DNA of 64,000 bases. It comes from Paenisporosarcina sp. FSL H8-0542 (GTDB lineage Bacteria > Bacillota > Bacilli > Bacillales_A > Planococcaceae). This document shows positions 48,261-56,710 of the stretch, one piece after another (position 1 is the first letter of the stretch; the number at the start of each line of letters is the position of its first letter). The notes beneath the pieces were generated by a model. That model ran no database searches. It was not told where the DNA came from and saw only the letters and a program-made list of their open reading frames with translations. Both the position numbers and the translations under genes were made by a program. The stretch is from contig NZ_CP152050.1 of the NCBI RefSeq assembly GCF_038632915.1, positions 3,131,001-3,195,000 of the forward strand. Reading direction: 5' to 3'.

Positions 48261-48803
48261 TTATTTTTTTAATTTCCGATTGAGCTCTGTGGCCGCGGAG
48301 ATTGCACGAAAATCTTCTGAAATATCACCGGGACGACTTGCTTTTCCGAGAACATACCCTTCGAAAGACATTCCCATAAACTGAAATATATAATTGAATT
48401 GTTGAATTAGAGGAAGGCCTTTTACATGAGGGGTGTCGCCACCTACAGCAATGACATAAGCTTTTTTCGTTCCTAACTGGTCTTTGAATCCAGGGAACTT
48501 CTCATCCCGCATAGTATGAGACCATCTATCAATAAAGTTTTTCATGGTCCCAGTCATACTGTACCAATAAATCGGTGTCGCAAATATGAAGGTCTCATGT
48601 TTCATCATCCGCTCCACTAACCCGTTGTAATCATCATTCACATCCGAAAAGCCACTTTCAGAATGGCGGCGGTCGTCAATTGGTTCAATTTTATAATCAC
48701 GCAAATAAATTTGTTCAACTTCAAGTCCGTCGATTGCAAACTTGGTTAAATACTCTGTATTTCCATTCTGTCGGGTACTACCGTATATCACAGCAATGCT
48801 CAT
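48261..48803 (-). CDS. NAD(P)H-dependent FMN reductase, flavodoxin-like
   Basis: 180 residues. AVIYGSTRQNGNTEYLTKFA is the FMN phosphate-binding loop of the flavodoxin_2/FMN_red fold, and ATPIYWYSMTGTMKNFIDRWS the isoalloxazine-contacting segment (YxxxMTGxMKxFIDR). Likely reduces quinones, flavins or metals. AAAGGAGAA precedes the ATG. Its 3' end lacks an obvious terminator. Confidence 0.9.
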   Translation of the reverse strand: MSIAVIYGSTRQNGNTEYLTKFAIDGLEVEQIYLRDYKIEPIDDRRHSESGFSDVNDDYNGLVERMMKHETFIFATPIYWYSMTGTMKNFIDRWSHTMRDEKFPGFKDQLGTKKAYVIAVGGDTPHVKGLPLIQQFNYIFQFMGMSFEGYVLGKASRPGDISEDFRAISAATELNRKLKK

Positions 48804-49191
48804 AACGGTCTATTCTCCTTTATGTTGATTAAATTATGAAGGCAATTAATAGTGTATGCCACAATCCTTGTAAAAATAACGAAACAAGCTCTGTTAACTG
48901 TTACTGTTGATTTTTCACAAAAGCTATATTAAATCTTGCTGGTTATATTCCGCAAAACAGCTGCGTTTTCCGCTGTTTTGACATAGCCTTTACAAAAAGA
49001 AGGAATCTGCCTCATTCCGACGAAGCAGCTCAGCGTTGCAAAGCTCTTTCAAGTTTCGAAGCTAGCGCAGCGATGCCGAAACAGATACAGATAATAAGTT
49101 CTTCTTTATCCACATGTGGATAACCCTTCATTATCCCAATCTATGCACAAAGTGTGGACAGATACCCTTTTATCCGTGCATAACTTTTCCC
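48804..49191. other. Gene-free interval with hairpins and a DnaA-box cluster
   Basis: 388 bp with no supported gene. Holds a CAAAACAGC / GCTGTTTTG hairpin (48953-48980), then a GC-richer stretch with GGAATctgcctcATTCC, followed by DnaA-type boxes from 49106 onward (separate entry). No terminator for the neighbouring genes could be placed with confidence. Confidence 0.5.
49106..49178. promoter_or_regulatory. Cluster of DnaA-box-like sites
   Basis: Two perfect consensus boxes form the palindrome TTATCCACATGTGGATAA (49106-49123). Near matches follow: TTATCCCAA (49131-49139), TGTGGACA (about 49153-49160) and TTATCCGTG (49170-49178). No dnaA, dnaN or other origin gene is near. Extra-oriC DnaA-box clusters that titrate DnaA are known in Bacillus; that role here is inference. 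Confidence 0.55.
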
Positions 49192-49461
49192 TCACTCGCC
49201 TTTTATACGTCTTTCATAGGAAACTGCAAAGGCATCTTTGCGGAATGGCATTATTTCATCATCAGAACATTCGATACCTGTGGGTAAAACGGTCGGATCA
49301 AAAATTAAGGAATAATAGTCTTCTTTCGCTTTTGAATGGACGCACAATACTCCTGCATCTATTCTATACCCCTCAACACCCACTAAACTATGAATGTCTA
49401 CTTCAGGCAATTGATTCACCGTGCGTATGGCCAACACTGTTTCATTTGTGTTTTCAATCAT
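49192..49461 (-). CDS. Hypothetical protein
   Basis: 89 residues, soluble. Begins MIENTNETVLAIRTVNQLPEVDIHSLVG and contains FDPTVLPTGIECSDDEIMPFRKDAFAVSYERR. The family is not recognised. AAGGAGG lies 7 nt before ATG 49461, good support for a real gene. Its stop lies next to the DnaA-box cluster. Confidence 0.68.
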   Translation of the reverse strand: MIENTNETVLAIRTVNQLPEVDIHSLVGVEGYRIDAGVLCVHSKAKEDYYSLIFDPTVLPTGIECSDDEIMPFRKDAFAVSYERRIKGE

Positions 49462-49595
49462 ATCGAAACCTCCTTATTTACTGTAACTCGTAGTCCAAAC
49501 TCCGTTAAACGTGTACACTGAGAAAAGGGTTACTTACTGGACAAGATACCCAATAAAGAATTTAAACTAAATTATGAAAAAAGGCGGAATCTAAA

Positions 49596-49943
49596 ATGAC
49601 AAATCCTGAGCAAACGAATTTACCACCTAAAACATGTTCAATCGAACGTCTAATTACGATGGAATCTGATATTGAAAAAGTACTGCAAGGTGTAAAAACT
49701 GCAACACGTCGTAACGGTCGTTATGCCGATATTGGTGAGATTATGGAATTAAACGGTCAGTCCTTCATCATCAACAATGTGTACATCCAAGCACTTGGTG
49801 ACTTAAACGAAGAACACGCACGTCAAGAAGGTTTTCAATCGGTCGAAGACTACAAACAATCGATTTTGTCATACCACCCTGGCATGCCTTGGTTACCTAC
49901 AATGACTGTATGGGTTCATGAATTTTCCCCGGTAAAAGCTTAA
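49596..49943 (+). CDS. ASCH-domain protein
   Basis: 115 residues. ERLITMESDIEKVLQGVKTATRRNGRYADIGEIMELNGQSFIINNVY fits the ASCH fold, with conserved basic TATRRNGRYADIGE and a strand pair. ASCH domains (PUA-like) are predicted to bind RNA or act in RNA metabolism. The C-terminus ends LPTMTVWVHEF. Followed after three bases by a membrane protein gene, so the two are likely co-transcribed. Confidence 0.78.
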   Translation: MTNPEQTNLPPKTCSIERLITMESDIEKVLQGVKTATRRNGRYADIGEIMELNGQSFIINNVYIQALGDLNEEHARQEGFQSVEDYKQSILSYHPGMPWLPTMTVWVHEFSPVKA

Positions 49944-49946
49944 CCT

Positions 49947-50387
49947 ATGAATGATTTTTCCATTTACATCGTCTTCATCCATGTTTTAAGTGCAGTTTTG
50001 TCAGTAGGTCCCTTGTTTGTGTTGTTTGTTGTTCTACGGAAAATGCAAGAAAGTGATCGCCAGCTTGATCAATCACACATCTCCATTTTTCGTTCAGTTG
50101 TTCGACTCATAAAGCATGCCGGGCATGTCCTCGTCGGCTCCGGAGTTTTACTCATTATCATTGGACCTTGGTCATGGTATACGTCATGGATTGTAATGAC
50201 TATTGCACTTATGGTGGTTTCCATTTTCTTTCTTGCCCGTGCATTTTCAAGCATTCTCAAGAGATTTGATGACGTTGAAGCTGATCGTTTTTCTTTAATT
50301 TCCAAACTTCGGAAAGCAACATGGATTTATATTATATTATTGGTACTTATGCTTGCTTTAATGGTTATAAAGCCAACATTGTGGTGA
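49947..50387 (+). CDS. DUF2269-like integral membrane protein
   Basis: 146 residues with four hydrophobic segments: IYIVFIHVLSAVLSVGPLFVLFVVL, a segment near residue 60 (VLVGSGVLLIIIGPW), SWIVMTIALMVVSIFFLA, and IYIILLVLMLALMVI. The N-terminal His in FIHVLSAVLSVG is in the pattern of DUF2269 predicted membrane proteins (function unknown). Three bases after the ASCH gene; ends at a strong terminator. Confidence 0.75.
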   Translation: MNDFSIYIVFIHVLSAVLSVGPLFVLFVVLRKMQESDRQLDQSHISIFRSVVRLIKHAGHVLVGSGVLLIIIGPWSWYTSWIVMTIALMVVSIFFLARAFSSILKRFDDVEADRFSLISKLRKATWIYIILLVLMLALMVIKPTLW

Positions 50388-50391
50388 ATTG

Positions 50392-50433
50392 AAACGATGC
50401 AGGATGAACTTTCATCCTGCATCGTTTTTTTCG
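50392..50433 (+). terminator. Rho-independent terminator
   Basis: AAACGATGCAGGATGA / TCATCCTGCATCGTTT stem with a seven-base T-run, ends the ASCH-DUF2269 unit. Confidence 0.94.
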
Positions 50434-50532
50434 TTCTTTTATATGCTTCCTTTTTAATGAATAATTTGGGCAATTATTGCCATAGTAAGACGGATGGATA
50501 TATTTATTGGTTAAATATAAGGAGGACTTTCT

Positions 50533-50793
50533 ATGGAAGACCATACACAAATGAGCTGGAAAGAAGATACAATCATTGGGCAATTACACAATTCCGTAGA
50601 CAATGCTGCGATGGCGGTCGGACAAGCTTTAACGAACCCCTCTGAGCAATTTATCCACCAAGCCCACGAAATGATTGAGCGTGCTGATCGAGCGGTCGAA
50701 AATGCACTGAAAAACCAAGGGCAAACAGATCCGGTTAGTTTACTTCAGGATCAGTTAAGCGCACAAAAAGAAAAATTGAATCGACTTCACTAG
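50533..50793 (+). CDS. Small helical protein of unknown function
   Basis: 86 residues, mostly predicted helix: QLHNSVDNAAMAVGQALTNPSEQFIHQAHEMIERADRAVENAL then a charged C-terminal coil (LLQDQLSAQKEKLNRLH). Resembles short Bacillus coil-forming proteins (YtzC/DUF3813 size class), but I cannot assign it. AAGGAGG is 8 nt before the ATG, so it is probably real. Confidence 0.65.
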   Translation: MEDHTQMSWKEDTIIGQLHNSVDNAAMAVGQALTNPSEQFIHQAHEMIERADRAVENALKNQGQTDPVSLLQDQLSAQKEKLNRLH

Positions 50794-50827
50794 GCGAAAG
50801 AGAAATTCTTTATTTTTATCTATTTAT

Positions 50828-50880
50828 GAATGCTGTCAGAGTGTCTTTGCGGTTAGCGTAAATATAAGATAAACAACAAA
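50828..50880. repeat. Short intergenic repeat, third copy
   Basis: TTTGCGGTTAGCGTAAAT followed by ATAAGATAAACAAC; similar to 17885-17937 and 35150-35190. Confidence 0.35.
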
Positions 50881-50940
50881 CCAAATTTTCAATTTAAGTA
50901 TGCCCGCAAATTGGATGCTCATGCTTTAATCAATTAAAGA

Positions 50941-50964
50941 GACCCATCAGTTCGCTGATGGGTC
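50941..50964. terminator. Hairpin, possible terminator
   Basis: GACCCATCAG-ttcg-CTGATGGGTC, a 10-bp stem with a stable tetraloop 72 bp in front of the dehydrogenase gene; a weak T-run makes it either a terminator for the small gene upstream or a leader hairpin. Confidence 0.5.
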
Positions 50965-51035
50965 TTCACCGTTTTATACAAACTTCATAAGGGTATCAAT
51001 AGAAGTAGACGAATAAATTCGGAGGTGCTTCACAA

Positions 51036-52415
51036 ATGGAAGAACAAACAAGAACGATTGTTCAGCAATCATTGAATGCATTATTGGAAAATGAATCATT
51101 TCTGCCTGAATTAAAAGGAGACATGCGCAAAACGGCGTTCACTTCTCTCAGCGCAATCCTTTCAACACCGAACCAGATACATAAATCATTTTTACGTATT
51201 CCCCTGGAAGCAGGGGAAGTAATCCGCATTCCTTCCTATCGTGTCCATCATAACGATGCACTGGGACCATATAAGGGTGGGATTCGTTTTCATGAGTCCG
51301 TCAATGAAGAGGAAGTCGTGAATCTAGCTTTTTTAATGACATTAAAAAACTCCCTACATAATGTTCCTTTTGGAGGAGGAAAAGGCGGAATCATTATTGA
51401 TCCCAAAGCATTTTCTGAACAGGAATTGCAACGCATTTGCATTAAGTATGTACGCTATTTCAATAACGTCTTAGGTCCAGACAAAGACATTCCGGCACCG
51501 GATGTAGGCTCAGGCGAACGTGAAATGGACTGGATGATGGCTGAATACAAAAAAATCAATCCTGGTCAACCTTACCTCGGCAGTTTCACAGGGAAAAGTG
51601 TAATCAACGGAGGGTCTTTAGGTCGACGTGAAGCAACCGGTAAAGGCGTCTACTTCACTTTCCGTTACTTACTGAATGACTACGTAAAAACAAACCAAGA
51701 AACATTAACTACATCTTCAAATCCCTTTGCCAAGACAGCTGTGGAGTATGTGGATCGACCTTTAAGGGTAGCTGTTCAAGGATTCGGAAACGTAGGATCG
51801 GTATCCGCATTGGAAGCCTTCGGATGTGAGCATATCCAGAACCAAATCGTTGCGGTAAGCGATCGGAATGTAACTCTATTCAATGCAGATGGGCTGGATA
51901 TACCTGCACTCGTGAACTTTTCCGCAAACAATCACGGGGATTTACCAAAAACTCCAGAACAGTTGAAAGAAATAAATGTAAGTGCTGAAATTCAATCACG
52001 CGAAGATATTTTAACCATGAACGTTGATGTGTTGTTCCTGGCAGCTTTGGAAAATCAGTTGACAGATCAAAATATGACAGAAATTAAAGCCCGTATTATT
52101 GTCGAAGGCGCAAACGCTCCCACCACTAAAGAAGCAGATGATTATTTAAGCGCAAAAGGAGTCGTTATCATTCCTGACATTTTAGCAAATGCAGGTGGTG
52201 TAATTGTTTCTTACCTGGAATGGCTTCAAGGTCGCGAAACCCAGTTCTATACAGAAGAGCAAGTCCACTCACAGTTACTCGAAAAAATGAAGAACACGTT
52301 GGATATTATTCTTCCGCAATATTTTGGCGATCCCTTCCCTCTTCGTCAAAATTGTTATATTCACTCGGTAACGCGATTATCGACTGTCTTATACAAACAA
52401 GGGAAACTATATTAA
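51036..52415 (+). CDS. Glu/Leu/Phe/Val dehydrogenase (glutamate dehydrogenase-like)
   Basis: 459 residues. Catalytic segments: GPYKGGIRFHESVNEEEVVNLAFLMTLKN, VPFGGGKGGIIIDP (catalytic Lys), IPAPDVGSGEREMDWM, and Rossmann motif VQGFGNVGS. A 25-residue insert before the cofactor domain (KTNQETLTTSSNPFAKTAVEYVDRP) makes it longer than Bacillus GudB/RocG, so it appears to be a diverged family member. Likely oxidises glutamate or a related amino acid to the 2-oxo acid. CGGAGGTG is 8 nt before the ATG. Confidence 0.9.
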   Translation: MEEQTRTIVQQSLNALLENESFLPELKGDMRKTAFTSLSAILSTPNQIHKSFLRIPLEAGEVIRIPSYRVHHNDALGPYKGGIRFHESVNEEEVVNLAFLMTLKNSLHNVPFGGGKGGIIIDPKAFSEQELQRICIKYVRYFNNVLGPDKDIPAPDVGSGEREMDWMMAEYKKINPGQPYLGSFTGKSVINGGSLGRREATGKGVYFTFRYLLNDYVKTNQETLTTSSNPFAKTAVEYVDRPLRVAVQGFGNVGSVSALEAFGCEHIQNQIVAVSDRNVTLFNADGLDIPALVNFSANNHGDLPKTPEQLKEINVSAEIQSREDILTMNVDVLFLAALENQLTDQNMTEIKARIIVEGANAPTTKEADDYLSAKGVVIIPDILANAGGVIVSYLEWLQGRETQFYTEEQVHSQLLEKMKNTLDIILPQYFGDPFPLRQNCYIHSVTRLSTVLYKQGKLY

Positions 52416-52419
52416 AAAC

Positions 52420-52460
52420 CAAAAAGTCGCGGGTAGAGTCTTCTACCATGCGACTTTTTG
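52420..52460 (+). terminator. Rho-independent terminator
   Basis: AAAAAGTCGC / GCGACTTTTT outer stem with inner GGTAGA / TCTACC. Confidence 0.9.
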
Positions 52461-52466
52461 ATTTAA

Positions 52467-52733
52467 TTAAATAATAGTAACTTTTTCTTTTTGAAGCTCT
52501 AATAGCACCGGATCTTCTGTTTTCGTAAAATCCAATTTCAGCTTTTCTAATTCAAGGCGCATTTTTTCCGTTTCCGCGATAAAATTTTCACCCTTTAACT
52601 TTTCAAGTTCCAACTCATCTTTTAGCATTTTAGCTCTCAACTTCTGATTTCCTCGCAGATGTCCCAAAATAATAGCTGTGAGCGGAATTGAAAATACCAT
52701 GACGACTGCAATCAATCCTATTAAATTCTCCAT
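52467..52733 (-). CDS. Small membrane-anchored coiled-coil protein
   Basis: 88 residues: one N-terminal membrane helix (LIGLIAVVMVFSIPLTAIILGH) followed by a charged coil (KLRAKMLKDELELEKLKGENFIAETEKMRLELEKLKLDF) with heptad-like Leu/Glu/Lys periodicity. Reminiscent of small PspB-like or envelope-sensor proteins but too generic to name. Convergent with the dehydrogenase gene. Confidence 0.7.
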   Translation of the reverse strand: MENLIGLIAVVMVFSIPLTAIILGHLRGNQKLRAKMLKDELELEKLKGENFIAETEKMRLELEKLKLDFTKTEDPVLLELQKEKVTII

Positions 52734-52783
52734 GAAATCACCTCAATTTTATAAGTAGTGTATTTCTAATATAGTCATTTGCT

Positions 52784-53194
52784 TTATGTGTTATACGAGC
52801 TTAAGGTAGACTTGGTTTCAATTGGAATAGAAATTCCACTTTCAGCTTCTGCATCTTCAGGACACTCAAATTGCTTCAGGTATGCAACCTTACCGTTCTT
52901 CATAATGATATACGAATAAATCACCGCTTCTTTTATAACCAACCCATCATCATTTTTCCAAATACCTCGATGTTTTAAAACCAATTTTTCTTCTTTTACA
53001 TAACTATTCAAGGTTTTTAATGTCATTCCCGTTCGTATAATGCTTTTCACCAAAGATTGCAACCCAAAATTCGACTCTTTATCATCCACAACTTCAACGT
53101 GTTCATCAGTTAACTTTAGCAATCCATCAATATTACGTTCATTCCAATATTGCTGCCATTTCGCAGCAACAATAAGTGTGAGCTGATTTTTCAT
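52784..53194 (-). CDS. SnoaL/NTF2-like protein
   Basis: 136 residues with the small NTF2-like pattern: AAKWQQYWNERNIDGLLKLTDEHVEVVDDKESNFGLQSLVKSI, then strand-rich GIWKNDDGLVIKEAVIYSYIIMKNGKVAYLKQFE. Such domains bind small molecules or act as isomerases; none can be named here. Upstream of the membrane coil protein on the same strand. No strong ribosome site (TTATCTTT region), so the start is moderately sure. Confidence 0.7.
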   Translation of the reverse strand: MKNQLTLIVAAKWQQYWNERNIDGLLKLTDEHVEVVDDKESNFGLQSLVKSIIRTGMTLKTLNSYVKEEKLVLKHRGIWKNDDGLVIKEAVIYSYIIMKNGKVAYLKQFECPEDAEAESGISIPIETKSTLSSYNT

Positions 53195-53775
53195 AAAGAT
53201 AAGTCTCCCATTTGTATGATTTGAGACATTAAAGGTTCTAACATTATAGTTTTCACAACTTTTGAATTACATAGGTTATAGATTTCGACAACAATTCCAG
53301 AAAACCTGCTTCTTATGTCACATAATAACACCGTTTTCAATTATTTTTCTATTGAACAGCAGTTTAAACCATTAAATTGAAACTCCACCTAACGAGAATG
53401 TCAAAAAACGCCAGGCACATTGAGCTCACGGAAGTGTAATTCCAAAATGCTCTCTATGTTTCCTGACGCTTTTAGATCATTCTAGTTTGCACAAAATACT
53501 TTCGCTACTTTTATGAAGCGTGCTAAGTTGCCTAAAATAAGAATCTTTAAAGGCTAGACTTTCATACAAGAGTTATAATTTAATAAATTTTTTCTTCTAG
53601 TCTGAGAAAAATAGTAAGTAATAAAAACAACTCTTCTAATCATCCTGACCTATATGATAGATGTCATGCCTTCCACTTGACGTTTATGTCTTTTATTATC
53701 TGCTCCTAATCCCTATTCTTAAGGTAACAAGTTTTTAACTAAAAATTAAAATACATTTTTTCCAAGGAGGACGCT
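53195..53775. other. Long gene-free interval upstream of des
   Basis: 581 bp, AT-rich, with no supported gene. Contains a GTGCCAGG-type element (53406-53473) and, next to the des gene, the probable regulatory region (TCAT...ATGA elements at about 53640-53668, TTGACG at 53677). No other structure identified. Confidence 0.5.
53406..53473. repeat. GTGCCAGG-type palindromic element, diverged
   Basis: ACGCCAGGCACA (53408-53419) faces TGTTTCCTGACGCTTTT (53457-53473). Not next to a gene end, unlike the other copies. Confidence 0.5.
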
Positions 53776-54828
53776 ATGAGTAAGGAAAAAACAATGCAGT
53801 TACGTAAGCAAGTGGCGCCATTTGAAAAATCTAATACGTCAGCGAGTATCATGCAAATTATTAATACGATTCCCCCGTTTTTCATTTTATGGTACTTAGC
53901 ATATTTGAGCTTAGATGTTTCAATTTTTTTAACAATCGCTTTGGCAGTGGTTGCATCAGGCTTTATCGTTCGAATCTTTATCATTTTTCATGACTGTACA
54001 CATGGTTCATTCTTCAAGAGCAAGAAAGCCAATTCTATCTTGGGAACCATTACAGGTATTTTGACATTGTTTGCTTATGAAAAATGGAAACGCGATCACT
54101 CGATTCACCATGCAACAAGCAGTAACTTGGATAAACGCGGAACTGGCGATGTTTGGGTTATGACGGTTGATGAATATATCGAAGCAACACCTGGTCGTCG
54201 TTTTGCTTATCGTCTATATCGCAATCCACTAGTAATGTTCGGTTTAGGACCGTTATTCTTATACTTGGTATCAAATCGTTTCAATCGTAAAGATGCACGT
54301 AAGAAAGAGCGCAACAACACATACTTCATCAACGTTGCAATCGTTGCCTTGTATGCTTTTATGATTTGGTTGGTAGGCATCCAAGCGTTCGCAATTATTC
54401 AAGGAACGATCTTGATTGTTGCCGGTTCTTTTGGAATCTGGTTGTTCTACGTACAGCATCAATTTGAAGATTCTTATTTCGAAGATGAAGATCAATGGGA
54501 TTATGTAAAAGCAGCAGTTGATGGCAGTTCATTCTACAAATTACCTAAAGTGCTTCAATGGTTAACAGGAAACATCGGTTACCACCATGTGCATCATTTA
54601 AGCCCACGAGTACCTAACTATTTGTTGGAGCAAGCACATGAATCGACACCACCTCTTCATAAAGCAACGACCATTACATTGAAAACAAGTTTACAATCGA
54701 TTCACTTCCGCCTATATGACGAAACGAAAAAAACGTTTGTGAGCTTCAATGAAATTAAACATTTACTGAACGACACGAAAACTTCCATGCAAATGCAAGC
54801 TAAACGTTCAAGCATTCAAGAGAAATAG
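53776..54828 (+). CDS. des: Membrane acyl-lipid fatty acid desaturase Des
   Basis: 350 residues, four membrane segments. Three His boxes of the acyl-lipid desaturases: HDCTH (FIIFHDCTHGSFF), HSIHH (RDHSIHHATSS) and HHVHH (NIGYHHVHHLSP). It introduces a cis double bond into phospholipid acyl chains to keep the membrane fluid in the cold. First gene of a des-desK-desR operon as in Bacillus subtilis. AAGGAGG before ATG 53776. DesR operator elements are expected upstream (TCAT...ATGA at about 53640-53668), but not proven. Confidence 0.94.
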   Translation: MSKEKTMQLRKQVAPFEKSNTSASIMQIINTIPPFFILWYLAYLSLDVSIFLTIALAVVASGFIVRIFIIFHDCTHGSFFKSKKANSILGTITGILTLFAYEKWKRDHSIHHATSSNLDKRGTGDVWVMTVDEYIEATPGRRFAYRLYRNPLVMFGLGPLFLYLVSNRFNRKDARKKERNNTYFINVAIVALYAFMIWLVGIQAFAIIQGTILIVAGSFGIWLFYVQHQFEDSYFEDEDQWDYVKAAVDGSSFYKLPKVLQWLTGNIGYHHVHHLSPRVPNYLLEQAHESTPPLHKATTITLKTSLQSIHFRLYDETKKTFVSFNEIKHLLNDTKTSMQMQAKRSSIQEK

Positions 54829-54834
54829 TCAGAT

Positions 54835-54868
54835 AGAAAACCATTCCGCATAGGGAATGGTTTTTCTG
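54835..54868 (+). terminator. Terminator between des and desKR
   Basis: AGAAAACCATTCC / GGGAATGGTTTTTCT hairpin with T-run. It limits read-through from des into the sensor genes; the same layout is known in Bacillus subtilis. Confidence 0.85.
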
Positions 54869-54917
54869 TCTGTTATAATTAACTCAAGACAAAAGCACCT
54901 AATTTATGGAGGCACTT

Positions 54918-56054
54918 ATGCAAAGTTGGTATCAAATTTTCCCTAAAAACCCTTATGTCAGTATTTACATATGGATTATTTTTTGTATTTTGCCGTTATT
55001 TTATATATTCAAATCGTATTCTCCATCGGAAAGTTTCCTTGGACTGCTGTTAGTTTTAGGGTTCTTTTTAACGTATCGCCGATCGTTCATGTCAAAAGGA
55101 TGGCGTATGTATGTGTGGATTGCTTTTCAAATTGCCATCAGCATAACGTTGATTATATTATTTGGTTATCTTTATTTTTCATTGTTCCTGGCATTTTTTA
55201 TAGGTAACATTCGCAACAAAGCTGGATTCATCACGATGTACGTCGTTCATCTTGTAACCACGATGGTGTCTGTCAGCATTGGGTTCTTCACACAGTATGA
55301 CCTACTTGTATCTCAATTTCCGTTCATTCTAATCGGCATCATCGGTGTGATTTTATTGCCTTTCAATTCGTACAATCGCAATAAACAGGAAAAGCTCGAA
55401 GGCCAGCTGGAGGATGCCAACAAACGCATTTCGCAATTGCTTGTCATGCAGGAACGCCAACGAATTGCACGTGATTTACACGATACATTGGGTCAAAAGC
55501 TTTCTTTAATTGGACTGAAAAGCGATTTAGCCAGTAAAGTAATCGAAAAAGACCCCGTTCGGGCTAAAAACGAGCTTCATGATATCAATCACACTGCTCG
55601 TATAGCGTTAAAAGAAGTACGAGAACTAGTTTCAAATATGCGATCAGGCAAGCTAGTGGATGAACTTTTACGTGTCCAGCAAATCTTGAAAGCTGCAGAA
55701 ATCGACTTCCGAGTAAAAGGGAATTCAGTGCTAAAAGATACTCCATTACTCGTTGAAAATGTTTTAAGTATGTGTTTAAAAGAAGCGGTAACCAATGTTG
55801 TCAAACACAGTCAGGCCACGTTTTGTCACGTGTTAATTAAACAATCACAGACTGAATTGTTTCTTCAAGTACAAGATAATGGCATTGGGTTTGAAGGAGA
55901 TAAACAATTTACAGATGGCAATGGCTTGCGTGGAATGAAAGAACGTCTAGAATTCGTCAACGGAATCATTGAAATATTAAGCATCGAAGGAACGACCCTT
56001 AATATCCGGATCCCACACGTCATCTTACAATCAGTTGAGGAGGAAAATTCATGA
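54918..56054 (+). CDS. desK: Thermosensor histidine kinase DesK
   Basis: About 378 residues. Five membrane segments in the N-terminal half, a coiled linker, then the HisKA_3 dimerisation helix with phospho-acceptor RQRIARDLHDTLGQKLSLIGLKSDLA and a HATPase domain (KEAVTNVVKHSQA, DNGIGF, GLRGMKERLEFVNG). DesK senses bilayer thickness and phosphorylates DesR on cooling. ATG 54918 follows GGAGG; the ATG at 54906 would overlap its own ribosome site. Confidence 0.93.
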   Translation: MQSWYQIFPKNPYVSIYIWIIFCILPLFYIFKSYSPSESFLGLLLVLGFFLTYRRSFMSKGWRMYVWIAFQIAISITLIILFGYLYFSLFLAFFIGNIRNKAGFITMYVVHLVTTMVSVSIGFFTQYDLLVSQFPFILIGIIGVILLPFNSYNRNKQEKLEGQLEDANKRISQLLVMQERQRIARDLHDTLGQKLSLIGLKSDLASKVIEKDPVRAKNELHDINHTARIALKEVRELVSNMRSGKLVDELLRVQQILKAAEIDFRVKGNSVLKDTPLLVENVLSMCLKEAVTNVVKHSQATFCHVLIKQSQTELFLQVQDNGIGFEGDKQFTDGNGLRGMKERLEFVNGIIEILSIEGTTLNIRIPHVILQSVEEENS

Positions 56055-56653
56055 TTCGTATTGTCATTGCTGAAGATCAACGCATGTTACTAGGAGCTCT
56101 TGGTTCATTACTCGATTTGGAGGATGATATGGAGGTTGTCGGTAAAGCACATAATGGGGAAGAAGTATTGTCTTTAGTCAACCAATTGAACCCCGATGTA
56201 TGCATTATGGATATTGAAATGCCTTCGAAAACTGGTTTGGACGCTGCTGAAGAACTGAAAGATCACGATTGTAAAGTAATCATTCTTACGACATTTGCCC
56301 GATCAGGTTATTTTGAAAGAGCTCGAAAAGCAAATGTCATGGGATATCTCTTGAAAGACAGCCCGAGTGAAGATCTAGCCAACTCTATTCGCAGTATCAT
56401 GGAAGGACGACGCGTATACGCACCGGAGCTCATCGACCTTGCGTATAGTGGCGACGAAAACCCTTTAACTGATCGGGAACATCAAGTACTCGAATTGATA
56501 GCTAACGGTAAAAACACAAAAGAGATTGCGAGTCAGCTATACATTACAACCGGTACGGTCAGAAACTATATTTCCGTAATCTTAGACAAACTGGACGTAA
56601 CCAATCGAATTGAGGCCATTTCACGTTTTAAAGAAAAAGGCTGGTTTAAGTAA
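56051..56653 (+). CDS. desR: Response regulator DesR (NarL family)
   Basis: 200 residues. Receiver with acidic pocket (IAEDQRM), phospho-acceptor Asp in DVCIMDIEMPSKTG and Lys in LLKDSPSEDL; a LuxR-type helix-turn-helix LTDREHQVLELIANGKNTKEIASQLYITTGTVRNYISVILDKL at the C-terminus. Activates des. Start overlaps the desK stop by four bases (ATGA), so the pair is translationally coupled. Confidence 0.94.
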   Translation: MIRIVIAEDQRMLLGALGSLLDLEDDMEVVGKAHNGEEVLSLVNQLNPDVCIMDIEMPSKTGLDAAEELKDHDCKVIILTTFARSGYFERARKANVMGYLLKDSPSEDLANSIRSIMEGRRVYAPELIDLAYSGDENPLTDREHQVLELIANGKNTKEIASQLYITTGTVRNYISVILDKLDVTNRIEAISRFKEKGWFK

Positions 56654-56663
56654 AAACTCTACA

Positions 56664-56710
56664 AAATAAAACACGCTTAGTTGCATTTCCTAAGCGTGTT
56701 TTATTTCTTA
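56664..56710. terminator. Bidirectional terminator
   Basis: AAAACACGCTTAG / CTAAGCGTGTTTT 13-bp stem between convergent desR and the MEDS-domain gene. Confidence 0.9.
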
